Of a DNA stretch of 13,679 bases, positions 1-8,449 are shown piece by piece. The notes under the pieces were generated by a model, which did not search any database, was not told the origin of the DNA, and saw only the letters and a program-made list of their open reading frames with translations. The stretch comes from Gnomoniopsis sp. IMI 355080. Its lineage: Eukaryota; Ascomycota; Sordariomycetes; Diaporthales; Gnomoniaceae. Numbering within the stretch: the first letter of the stretch is position 1; each line of letters opens with the position of its first letter. Made by a program: the position numbers and the translations under genes. The stretch is from assembly GCA_027946555.1 (NCBI GenBank), contig JAPEVC010000428.1, positions 1 to 13,679 of the forward strand, in the 5' to 3' direction.

Positions 1-210
1 TCCCCCAACCCGCCTTCACTGCAAATAATTTTCTCCACTTGCAGGTTGACTCATCACTAGAATCGACCTATTTTGGTTTCCTTCCACACGCGCCCCTCCT
101 CTAATCATCTCCACCATTGAACTTATCTTCAACAAACCAACGACCCTTGCCCTCGCTCGACCTGTCGACCCTTTGAGTTGACCTCGTACTGAACTTTGCC
201 GCCTCCTTAG
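1..210. other. Leader or intron sequence upstream of the eIF2-beta exon
   Basis: The + strand has no ATG between 1 and 300. Pyrimidine-rich stretches, a TTGCAG at 39-44 and a GCCTCCTTAG 3' splice-like end at 210 suggest intron and/or 5' UTR of the eIF2-beta gene. The reverse-strand reading frame here is rich in Arg and Ser and matches no family I recognise. Confidence 0.5.
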
Positions 211-1455
211 GAGCAATCACCCCCGGGACTCAGACCTCGCAAGTCCGTCGCCTTTACCGAAGAAAAGGTTGTTGTGGCCGCAGACGGCAGCGTCGAAGTC
301 ATGTCCACCCCTAACGAGGAGAAGGACACCGCCGTGGTAAGTTTGCTATTCTGATCTCCGCTTCCGTTTCCGCTTTCAGTCCCTCGCCCATCTGATCCAA
401 GACTCGTTCACTGACACACCCACAGTCTCACAGTCCGTCTACCGACCAACTCTCTGAAGCACTCGCGTCGACTAACACCGCCTCAGCCACCGCCCCTGAC
501 ACCGAGACCGCGCCTACTGAGGCTGCCGATGATGGCCTCGACCTTGGTCTGATGAAAAAGAAGAAGAAGAAGGCGAAGAAGGAGGCTGACGGCGAGGCTG
601 CCGGTGACGATGCCGCCGATGATGACGGTGGCCTGGGTATGCCAATTCCGATGTCAATCATACGCACGCAGCACCCTGACTGACCTCTTGTGGATAGATC
701 TGGGTCTCAAGAAGAAGAAGAAGAAGGCCAAGAAGGATACCGACGATGACTTCGCCGCCAAGCTGGCTGCTCTGGACATTGAGAAAGAGGCTGAAGACGA
801 GTCTGTAGAACAGGAGGGTGACATGTGCGTAACACGTTTCCTCACCCTTTTCTTATGGAATACTGATCCATGGTATAGGCACGCTGGAACTGGCATCTTC
901 GCCCACGACGAGACCACACCCATAAAATACGACCTTCTTTTGGTATGTCAATTTAAGTCTCTCAGACGCCCTCGCTAGGGTCTAACATATTTACAGAGTC
1001 GTTTCTTCAACCTCCTCACCGAAAAGAACCCCGAGCATGCTACCGGGGCTCAAAAGAGCTACAAGATCCCACCTCCTCAGTGCATGCGCGAGGGTAACAA
1101 GAAGACCGTCTTTGCCAACATCGCCGAGATCTGCAAACGCATGAAGCGGTCGGAGGAGCACGTCACCGCCTTCCTCTTCGCCGAGTTGGGTACCAGTGGT
1201 TCCGTGGCCGGTGGTCGGCAGTTGATCATCAAGGGTCGCTTCCAGGCCAAGCAGCTCGAGAACGTATTGCGCAAGTACATCATCGAGTATGTGTCGTGCA
1301 AGACGTGCCGGTCGCCCGACACGGAGCTCAGCAAGGGAGAGAATCGTCTGTACTTTGTCACCTGCAACTCATGTGGATCCCGTCGGTCCGTCGCCCCCAT
1401 CAAGTCTGGTTTCTCTGCCCAGATTGGAAAGAGAAAGAAGATGCAGCAGGGTTAG
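211..1455 (+). CDS. SUI3: Translation initiation factor eIF2 subunit beta (5' end missing)
   Basis: This is the beta subunit of eIF2, the GTPase complex that brings initiator Met-tRNA to the 40S ribosome. Visible exons are 211-336, 426-636, 698-824, 879-942 and 997-1455. They give 328 residues in one continuous frame; introns are 89, 61, 54 and 54 nt. The acidic N-terminal part carries two lysine boxes (six Lys, Ala, two Lys) coded at 554-580 and 709-735. The core follows (SRFFNLL, IPPPQCMREGNKKTVFANI, FAELGTSGSV), then a C-terminal zinc ribbon, CKTC-x18-CNSC, and the ending SAQIGKRKKMQQG. The frame is open and family-like upstream of the first ATG (301): PRKSVAF at 235-255 matches fungal eIF2-beta N-termini. 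An in-frame TAG at 208-210 coincides with a 3' splice site preceded by a branch-like ACTGAAC, so the ATG exon probably lies left of the window. The identification is certain; the 5' boundary is not. Confidence 0.95.
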
Positions 1456-2165
1456 AAATGGTGGTGGTCATCTCAGTTTGGGTGTACTATTAGGAAGAGG
1501 CATATGCATAGACCTTACGAATTTATGGCAACTCTGGAGGATGCTCGCCCTGGTTCGAATCATCTTCTCTGTAACAAATCTGCCCGGTGACAAGATTTTA
1601 CTTTGACAAGCGAAATGTTGGTTGTGGCGTTCACGAGTATACTAGGTTTCCGATGTGGCCTAATTCGAACGGCAGGTCTGGGTTGCCTCAAGACCCATCT
1701 CGTCTAACCTTACGAATTCACTCTGCACCAGCATCGTGAAGGCTGAGAGCTACGTGACCCAGCCGTCGTCAGTACTCATTCCCACGTGGTAAGTAACCTC
1801 ATTATGGACGACAGCTCGGCAGACGCTGCGATGAGGCTCAAGCTCCCTACATTGCTGAAGGGTGGACCCTGAATGATCACTGCAGGGGTAATGCCTGCCG
1901 CTAGTTTTACCTCCAATGACGGCATGTACTTGATTTACAGAGCTTCGCGAGAACTTCGAGTGTGAACTCTTGTCTTATTGTGAGATTATACACGAGCAGC
2001 AAATATGTTGGCCTCACGATTTCGAGTGGCTCATCAATTTCGGAGGCCGTTTTCTAGGGCAGTGAGCTCCTTAAGCTCAAACCCTAACATAGTAGGTTCA
2101 TTTCCATCCTCAGCGGCCCTCGGACAGACTCATGCGTCTCATTGCCTGAAACTCACGCCGCAAAT
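1456..2165. other. Intergenic region between eIF2-beta and the orphan gene
   Basis: This 710-bp stretch lies between two + strand genes. It should hold the eIF2-beta 3' UTR and the promoter of the next gene. I see no coding signal I trust, no tRNA and no repeat. A 66-codon + strand frame at 2005-2205 runs into the next gene in another frame; it is treated as a possible uORF or chance frame in the findings. Confidence 0.5.
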
Positions 2166-3022
2166 ATGCCATACTTCAGAAGCAGCTCACAGCCTTGGGA
2201 ACTAACAAAGCAACCACAACCATCGCAGAAAGTTTTTCCCGACCCGCTCCACCCTTCCTCGTATCTTCTCACCTACCTTGACAGCTCCCCGCCCAATCCC
2301 AACCTTGCCATCGGCACCACCACCGCAATCCCGCCTACGCCGCGGTCCTTTTCCGAGAATGGCCGCTTTCTCTCTGTTCTGAACGAGGTCTTAGCCGCAA
2401 ACGCCCAGTACGATGAGGATCTCAAGGCCGCGGCGCTTGCGTTTGCGAGTCCTGGCGGATTTGGACTGGGTGCTGGGCGTACCGGGGCCGGAGGCGCGAG
2501 TAATCAGGGCGGCGCAGGGGGTGGAGGCACGGGTGGTTGGGTGCATTTGAGTGATGTGAGTTGTTTGTGAGAAGGAGAGAGGCGGTCCTGATGCTGGTAC
2601 TATTGGAGAGAGGGCGGTATTGCTAACGTGGGTGTTGTGCGTGTAGAGGAGGAATCCACCAGATTTCGGGAGGATTGCATGGTGAGTTTGGCCATTCTAA
2701 GTGGGTAAATGGACCCAAAGCGAGCGAGAATGTTGACCTTTCTTTGGGGTCGCAGGCCAGAGGACATCTTTGGCAGTGTGCAAGTGGACGGCCAAGGCAA
2801 CATCGAGGGTAACTTCCAGGTGAGCGGAACGTATCGCATCGTGACCAATGATGGAATGTAAGTTTCCCGGTTGTTCCTCCTCTGTTAGCACAGATGACCC
2901 CAAAATAGCGCAGGAAAAGGTTTGGCTGACATTGGATCGACAGCTTGGGTCTGAGTCCTTTCCTGACGAGCAAGCTCATTGAGAGGCTACGTGAGGAAGA
3001 CAAGAAGGAGCGCATCTTCTGA
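2166..3022 (+). CDS. Conserved-looking fungal protein of unknown function with a Gly-rich linker
   Basis: Four exons (2166-2555, 2647-2681, 2756-2857, 2944-3022) join in frame to 201 residues; introns are 91, 74 and 86 nt with GTGAGT, GTGAGT and GTAAGT donors. I do not know a function. The N-terminus begins MPYFRSSSQPWEL and continues with a Pro/Ser-rich part (SSPPNPNLAIGTTTAIPPTP, about residues 40-59) and a short helical stretch (RFLSVLNEVLAANAQYDEDL). A Gly/Ala-rich linker spans about 97-124. The C-terminal part looks structured: GWVHLSD, RRNPPDFGRIAWPEDIFGSV, GTYRIVTNDGILGLSPF, then a charged ending (LREEDKKERIF). There is no signal peptide or membrane segment. ATG 2166 is preferred over the in-frame ATG 2142 because MPY(F/Y)RSSSQPWEL is the N-terminus I recall from related fungal proteins. 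Consistent splice phases support one gene. Confidence 0.82.
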
Positions 3023-3591
3023 GAGGAGGAGTACAGAAGATGCTGCAGATCTCATCAGAACATGACCAGCGTTCAGAGTTTTGATCATGTCTGTTCGACT
3101 TTGTACATTATAACACAGGTGTGAATAGCCTCAACTTCAGCAACATTCAGGACTTGAGCAATTGTACTATACAATACTTTATACCACATATCCTTCTTAC
3201 ATATTTCAAGGAGTGGGGCTCCAACATCCATCGTGGATGGACCTCGAAATGCAAAGGCATAGTGGCCTGATTATGAACCCCAGAACACGCGAATACCCTT
3301 ATTCCTACTCGTGTGCTTCGTAGTCCTCAGTGTTGACATACTTGCTACACGTGTAGGTCCGGCCCCGGTGGCCGGCCCGTGCCGAGATAAGGCTGCCGGT
3401 CGGTCATCTGGTTTCCCCACTCCGTGCGACGGAGCTCACTCGGGTCATCATTTTGGTATGCGTGCATGTCCGACTTATCCTACTTATAATAAAGCCTCTT
3501 GCATGCACAACCGCCCCCTTTACCCGATTCTCCCTCGCTACGCCACCTCGTTACACACAAAGCAGCCCACACCTCACAAAGGCCTCTCACC
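3023..3591. other. Promoter-containing intergenic region upstream of the first oxidoreductase
   Basis: This 569-bp stretch holds the 3' UTR of the orphan gene and the promoter of the FAD oxidoreductase. Its right half is GC-rich, with clustered GGCC/CCGG words at 3360-3378 and an inverted repeat TCCGT-GCG-ACGGA at 3421-3433. No coding sequence is supported. Confidence 0.5.
3485..3493 (+). promoter_or_regulatory. Possible TATA box of the first FAD oxidoreductase gene
   Basis: TATAATAAA lies about 100 bp upstream of the ATG at 3592, a plausible distance for a fungal TATA element with a short leader. An AT-rich core stands out in an otherwise GC-rich region. No experimental support; a chance match is possible. 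Confidence 0.35.
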
Positions 3592-5097
3592 ATGGTCCTC
3601 CGTCAAGTAGCCGAAGGCCAAGCCGGCCTGCCCGTGCCAAACAGCACCAAGTCCTACTGGCACATTCAACCCTCTGCCAAACTTACTGGCTACCGCTCCA
3701 CGCCGGAATTACCCCCCACTGCAGACACCATCATTGTCGGCACAGGAATGACAGGTTCCTTTGCCGCGCGGTTCCTCAAAGCTGCCAACCCGACCTCGCA
3801 CCTTCTCGTCCTCGAGGCCCGTGAGGCCTGCTGGGGCGCCACGGGCCGCAACGGTGGCCACTGCCAGCCCTTTTTGTACGGAACCTCGCGCGAGATTGCC
3901 AATTTTGAGCTCGAAACGTACTTTTACCTGCGCGATCTGTGTGCCAAGGAGAACATCCCCTGCGACTTCCGCCCCGTGGCGGGCGTGCACGCGATCCTGA
4001 GCGATGAGGTGTGGGCGGCCACGAAGGAGGCCGTGCCGCGGCTGCGGACGCGGGTGCCCGAATTTGCCGACAAGATCGTGGCTGTGGGGCCCGAGGGCCT
4101 TGTACAGGGCGGCGGCGAGACGTGGGCGGACGGGATGACGCTGGAGAGCTTGCGGCTGAACCAGCCCGATGTAAAGGGGGCTGTTGTGCAGAAGTATGCC
4201 GCGAGCATGTGGCCGTACAAGCTTGTGTGCTGGGTGCTGGAACAGCTGGTGGCCGAGTACTCGGCAGAGACGTTCAACTTGCAGACGAACACGGCGGTGA
4301 CGGGCGTGACGAGGGATGCCGAGACGGGCAAGTGGGTTGTCCAGACGCCGCGGGGCAAGGTCACGGCAAACCAGGTCTTGTTGGCTACGAATGGCTATAC
4401 AAGCCGCTTGCTTCCCGCATTCTCTGATCTTATTGTGCCGGTCAGAGGTCAGATTGGCGCGCTGCTGCCTCCGGAGCCGAGAGTGGCTCTAGACTACTCG
4501 TATGTGTTCTTTGGGAAGCTGAAGGATGAGAATGGGGATGATACCACCAGAGACGAGTACCTCGTCCAGCGGCCTTTGCCCACTGGTGAGTTGATACTGG
4601 GTGGAGGACGACATCTGGCCAAAGGTATGGCGGTGGGCGAATGGCGCGACGATTCGCTGGACGAACCTGTGGCCAGCTGGCTACGTGAAGAGCTGGAGCC
4701 TGTGCTGAGTCTCGACCGTAAGGCCGACGAGGGGCAGACCGGAGCCAGCAAGGGTCTGAAGGCGAGCATGGAGTGGACAGGCATCATGGCGTACAGCCGG
4801 GACCAGGTGCCATGGATCGGCGCGGTGCCTGAGGCGCTGGGCGGCGGCGAGGGTCTCTTTATGGCAGCTGGCTTCACTGGGCATGGGATGCCGCGATGCG
4901 CTCTGGCCGGAAGGGGCGTGGCGAGGATGATGACAGGCGCCAAGGAAGGACATGGCCTACCGGCGGCGTTTTTGGCTAGTGCGGAGAGGGCGGCGAAGGC
5001 GAGGGAGGACTGGGGCAAAGTGGGGAGCGTGGATGAGATGGAGTCGCTGATGGCGGACTTGAAGGATGGGGAGGAGTTGCCTGTAAGTAGTATGTAG
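3592..5097 (+). CDS. FAD-dependent oxidoreductase, DAO family (amine/amino-acid oxidase-like)
   Basis: A single uninterrupted exon codes for 501 residues. The N-terminal Rossmann fold is clear: a hydrophobic strand leads into GTGMTG (residues 50-55), and LEAR at 74-77 gives the acidic residue expected to bind the FAD ribose. The family motif GATGRNGGH follows at 82-90. The C-terminal FAD-closing segment is also present (WTGIMAYSRDQVPWIGAVP, then AAGFTGHGMPRC). This is the D-amino-acid oxidase/DadA/PuuB-type fold, which oxidises C-N bonds of amines or amino acids and passes electrons to O2; the substrate is unknown. No signal peptide or C-terminal SKL-type signal is seen (the end is VSSM), so it is probably cytosolic. 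ATG 3592 in CACCATGG is chosen over the in-frame ATG 3499, which would add 31 Pro/His-rich residues across the promoter. It shares the GLPxPNxTxSxW start with the oxidase at 11750 but is otherwise quite divergent. Confidence 0.9.
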   Translation: MVLRQVAEGQAGLPVPNSTKSYWHIQPSAKLTGYRSTPELPPTADTIIVGTGMTGSFAARFLKAANPTSHLLVLEAREACWGATGRNGGHCQPFLYGTSREIANFELETYFYLRDLCAKENIPCDFRPVAGVHAILSDEVWAATKEAVPRLRTRVPEFADKIVAVGPEGLVQGGGETWADGMTLESLRLNQPDVKGAVVQKYAASMWPYKLVCWVLEQLVAEYSAETFNLQTNTAVTGVTRDAETGKWVVQTPRGKVTANQVLLATNGYTSRLLPAFSDLIVPVRGQIGALLPPEPRVALDYSYVFFGKLKDENGDDTTRDEYLVQRPLPTGELILGGGRHLAKGMAVGEWRDDSLDEPVASWLREELEPVLSLDRKADEGQTGASKGLKASMEWTGIMAYSRDQVPWIGAVPEALGGGEGLFMAAGFTGHGMPRCALAGRGVARMMTGAKEGHGLPAAFLASAERAAKAREDWGKVGSVDEMESLMADLKDGEELPVSSM

Positions 5098-5826
5098 GCT
5101 CTCCTTCAAGGAGCATCGGGTATCTGGTGTTTTGTGGCAGAAGGTTTTGTGCGAAATACATCCTGAGGTCTTGGACGGCCGCCATGTCCACTATTGCATA
5201 TCATTAGAGCATTTTTTGGAAGCATAAATGGTCATATTCCACTCGATACCTCATAAAGGGCCAGGCTTACGGCTTCGAACCGATTTATGCGCGACAGCTA
5301 ATCCAGCATTACCTGTTAGGATTGAGAAAAGCACTGAGCACTATGTACCTTGTTAAACTTGCGAAAATAAGGAGAAGCGTTCACATGGGGTTGTGTACAT
5401 CTTGGTCAGGTTATATCAATGTAGTATGAACATGTGTGAATAAAACGCCAGGATTGGCTCAAATGCATACTCTTACCACCACGACACGTGGCCACGAGAT
5501 ACATATGTCCTTATTAGCGGGAAGTGAAGTCCTTATAGGCAGGTACGATGGATAGGCTTCATACAGGTACTTATTTAGACTGGACCAGACCGTCAGACTA
5601 GGGGCTAGAGGATTTGTTTCTTCTCCTCTACATCACCATGACAATAAACAAATACCCACCCACGTTCGTTACGATGAATTATGCTATCATCCTCTTCCAA
5701 AGTTGGATCCTTGCGACTAGGAGCAACTCCAGATCAATACTCCATGTTTGGTCGAAATTGACAGTGAAACTGCAGTTCTCAGAGATATGTACCATAGTAT
5801 TATGTGTAATTAATGATAACAACTAC
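5098..5826. other. Convergent intergenic region
   Basis: This 729-bp AT-richer stretch separates the 3' ends of the oxidoreductase (+) and the carboxypeptidase (-), so it should hold both 3' UTRs and terminators. A 76-codon + strand frame at 5614-5844 overlaps the carboxypeptidase end, has no family features and is taken as chance. No RNA gene or repeat is seen. Confidence 0.5.
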
Positions 5827-7642
5827 CTAAGTGGATTGCAGTGACTTTTTCTGCATAATCTGAATGAAGGCCTGCAATGAAATCTCCGGTTCTAGACAAT
5901 TCATTATCTGTTAGCTTACACGCTTCGAACCTGAGACACACATACTCAAGGGAAAACTCACGGTAATACGCCACCTCGTGGCCCGCGGCGTGGACCTTGA
6001 GGTAATTGAGGTTTCCCGCCGTCTTGAACTCTCCATACGAAGTTCCGTTCAGTGTGTATTCCGAAAGAGAAGCCGCGGCAAAGTCTGCAGCATCGCTAAA
6101 TTGAGCTTTTTCAATAGCTCTTTCGACCCCAAGGTAATTGCAGATCCAGTCTTTGTACTTTAACATTAGCAAGTATCCTCTGCTTTGCGTTCAAGATGGT
6201 GGTGACCTCACCAGCATCGCCAGCCCAGATAAGCGTGTTTACTCCAGACTGGAGTACGGTTGACAGACTATCCAAGAAGGAGCGGGCGTCATCTCCCGTG
6301 TCTGCAATCTTGTAATACGGCGCATCCGGGCATTCGGAATATGTCACCTGAGCACCGATGGCTTTCATGATATCTGGACGCTGCAGATACGCGACATATG
6401 TCTCTGGTGGGTATGGATCGTTGGATGGCTCTCTCTGGGTGCTCTTGTCAGCTTGTTTTCATCAATGTTGAGAAAAGAGGGCGCTAAATACAATGTCGTA
6501 AACATCAAAGTCTGGGTAGTCAGGCGGGCCATTCTCGACCACACCCTCCACATATTGATAGCACGAGTCGTCAGCGTTCAAACATGCTGCGTCTGTGCCA
6601 GTGACGTCTGGGCACTGCTCTAGAAGGGGCAGGCATTTCGTCTCGTATGCTTGCTGTAGTGCTGAGTACTGGGTATCATTGATAAGTTGCCGCCAGCTGT
6701 TGTTGTGACCAAAGTCGATATATGCCTGATACTGGATCGTGGCATCTATCCACCCGTTATTGATACCCAGCGCCACAATATCGATAACTTCGCCGGTTAT
6801 GGTGTTGTTCGCAATCGCTTTGTTTTGAGACTCGAAATACTCTGTTGAATGCGTTATTACTCTAATACTCGCTCTCATATTTCAATGGTTGGCTGTGTCG
6901 AATCTCAAGGGGAAATTACCTGCGAATTCAGGAGCATAATGACCGCCATAACTCTCTGACCAGAGACCAAAGTCTCGGCTCTCATATGTTGGAAAAGCCT
7001 CGAAGAAAGCCTGAATGAAGTTCCAGACATAGGGCGCGGCGGTGACAGTGGACGTAGCATTGTCTGTCCCGTAACTGAATCCCGTTCCTATCGGCTGGTC
7101 CACATAGAGCATATTCTTGAGGTTCAATGAATGTCAGTGATGCTTTTGTCGTCTATCCAAGTAAAGGTTCTGTAACTCACCGCATAGTTGTTCCAGGAAT
7201 AAGGATTAAGAGTTGGCTCGTCAGCAGAGCCATTCACTGGGAAATTGCAAGGACCATTTTCCTGGAAAAGTCCTATCATTGACGAGCATCCCGGGCCACC
7301 ATTCAGCCAAAGCGCCAAAGGGGCGGTGCTTGGGTTGTTGCGTGCTTCAAAGAACCAAAAAAACATCGACATATTCGTTCCTACGGACAGGTAACCCGAG
7401 TAGGTGCTGACACCCGGGGTGGTCTCGCAAATGCCACTGTCTTGCACAAATGACAACGTGGAGTTGGTAGAAGCGTGCTCATAGACATTATACGTGATAC
7501 CATTCTGCTCCCGCTTGGATATTTTGGCATTGCTGTTTGGTGGTTGTGGCTGCACTGCTCTGGGCGTTTGCGACGAGGCACCGGCAGTTGCGCCCCATAG
7601 CAGCGCCCAAGACAGGCAAAAGCGTAATGAGTGCGATCTCAT
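5827..7642 (-). CDS. Secreted serine carboxypeptidase, peptidase family S10
   Basis: Six exons (7181-7642, 6920-7115, 6492-6841, 6212-6434, 5962-6150, 5827-5891) splice in frame to 494 residues; introns are 57-78 nt. The enzyme removes C-terminal residues from peptides, typically at acidic pH. A signal peptide is visible (MRSHSLRFCLSWALLWGATA, followed by GASS), and a Lys-Arg pair at 43-44 could be a Kex2-type processing site. S10 hallmarks come in order: NGGPGCSS (114-121), ENGPC, DQPIGTGFSYG (160-170), the nucleophile motif WSESYGGHY with Ser209, GDADWICN containing the catalytic Asp region (408-415), and AAGHEV with His468. Several N-x-S/T sequons fit a secreted glycoprotein. WSESYGGHY and overall length resemble the fungal carboxypeptidase S1 group more than vacuolar CPY. 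The last exon codes for only about 21 residues (QPEISLQAFIQIMQKKSLQST). All catalytic elements are intact. Confidence 0.93.
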
Positions 7643-7673
7643 GGTGCCCTAGGTATGCTGCTGTTTTTCTTTT

Positions 7674-7690
7674 GGGGAGGGAGGGGAGGG
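7674..7690 (+). repeat. G-quadruplex-type tract (G4-A-G3-A-G4-A-G3)
   Basis: Four runs of three or four G separated by single A residues lie 32-48 bp upstream of the carboxypeptidase ATG. On the coding (minus) strand this is a C/T-rich tract of the kind often found near fungal transcription starts. It could fold as an intramolecular quadruplex on the template strand. Confidence 0.6.
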
Positions 7691-8220
7691 TGCCGAGGCT
7701 GCGAACCGTTGAAATCAGAGGGACAACAATGAGAACGTAGCAGAGGGAATCGCCCCACCTTATTAGGGTGATTTCTCGACGGTGTTTACATATCTAGGTA
7801 GTGGGCACAGGGCCCAATCTGTACGTGCAGGGGCCGCAAGTGGAAGGTTACATCTAGATGCAAGTGACCGATAACCACTTGTAATCGATATCTTCGAGGT
7901 GGCACCTATCAATAGAATAGCCCGGAGCGCGTATCCACTGGTAGCCTGCAAGGTACGGTAGGGCCGGGGCATGGTGTGAAAGTGCAACTCGAACCATACG
8001 TGGTTGACAGGATAAAGGGCCCCTTGTTACCGCATGCGGCATACCTAGATACCTAAGTAGGTAGTCTACTATGTGCTATTACGCGTTGCACTATAAATGA
8101 GCTGCGTTTTCCTTCATATTTTTCCTTTGGACATGGAATCCCCTCTCCTTTAAAGGGGAAGGGGCGTCGTCAGGGGCCGTGCCGCACAATTCAATATGTG
8201 ATTTATTAGATACAATTCCC

Positions 8221-8230
8221 TACCTAGGTA
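8221..8230. repeat. Perfect palindrome TACCTAGGTA
   Basis: A 10-bp perfect palindrome is directly followed by CCCCAGGTAC. Shortened or imperfect forms occur at 7648-7655, 7791-7800, 8041-8060, 11365-11372 and 11485-11491, all in non-coding DNA. The role is unknown. Confidence 0.6.
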
Positions 8231-8449
8231 CCCCAGGTACTGCGGAGAACCTTGCTCTTTGCCGCTGGATATGTTTACGAAATGGACAGCCAGATTGCCC
8301 CAGATTGCCTCTTGCAGTGTCCATACGAGCTGCAAGCCATATCACGTGAGGCAACTATTTTCGTGACCATGAACTTCGGTCCTTTCCATCAATGATAGTA
8401 TGAAATTGGTCTGCACGGTACCGTCTATATCTGCTTGCTTGTAAGTCTC

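Larger units (their letters stand above)
7643..8449. other. Intergenic region upstream of the carboxypeptidase
   Basis: This 807-bp stretch holds the carboxypeptidase promoter (reading leftward) and the permease 3' UTR. It contains a G-run tract at 7674-7690, TACCTAGG-type words at 7648, 7791, 8043 and 8221, and a 10-bp palindrome ACGGTACCGT at 8415-8424 near the permease stop. Reverse-strand frames of 60-74 codons here show no recognisable domain and are not called. Confidence 0.5.

Noticed and set aside
2817..2826. CAGGTGAGC as an extra intron donor in the orphan gene
   Set aside because: Reading through gives the conserved-looking NFQVSGTYRIVTNDG; no splice is needed to keep the frame open.
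3499..3591. In-frame upstream ATG extending the first oxidoreductase by 31 residues
   Set aside because: The extension is Pro/His-rich, lies right behind the TATA-like element and has no family likeness; ATG 3592 has a far better context.
4494..5018. 174-codon minus-strand frame inside the first oxidoreductase
   Set aside because: Pro/Ser/Ala-rich shadow frame produced by the G/C-rich third positions of the sense gene; no family features.
5268..5285. GGTTCGAAGCC on the minus strand, similar to a tRNA T-arm; similar TGGTTCGAATCA at 1551-1562
   Set aside because: T-stems do not pair fully, and no anticodon arm or acceptor stem can be built around either site.
5614..5844. 76-codon + strand frame in the convergent intergenic region
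   Set aside because: AT-rich, low-information composition, overlapping the carboxypeptidase end; no family likeness.
8092..8098. TATAAAT on the + strand as a promoter
   Set aside because: No + strand gene follows; the next ATG (8132) opens a frame of six codons.
8139..8164. Purine/pyrimidine quasi-palindrome around CTCCTTTAAAGGGG
   Set aside because: Only the central CCTTTAAAGG pairs perfectly; outer runs need bulges, and no gene end lies beside it.
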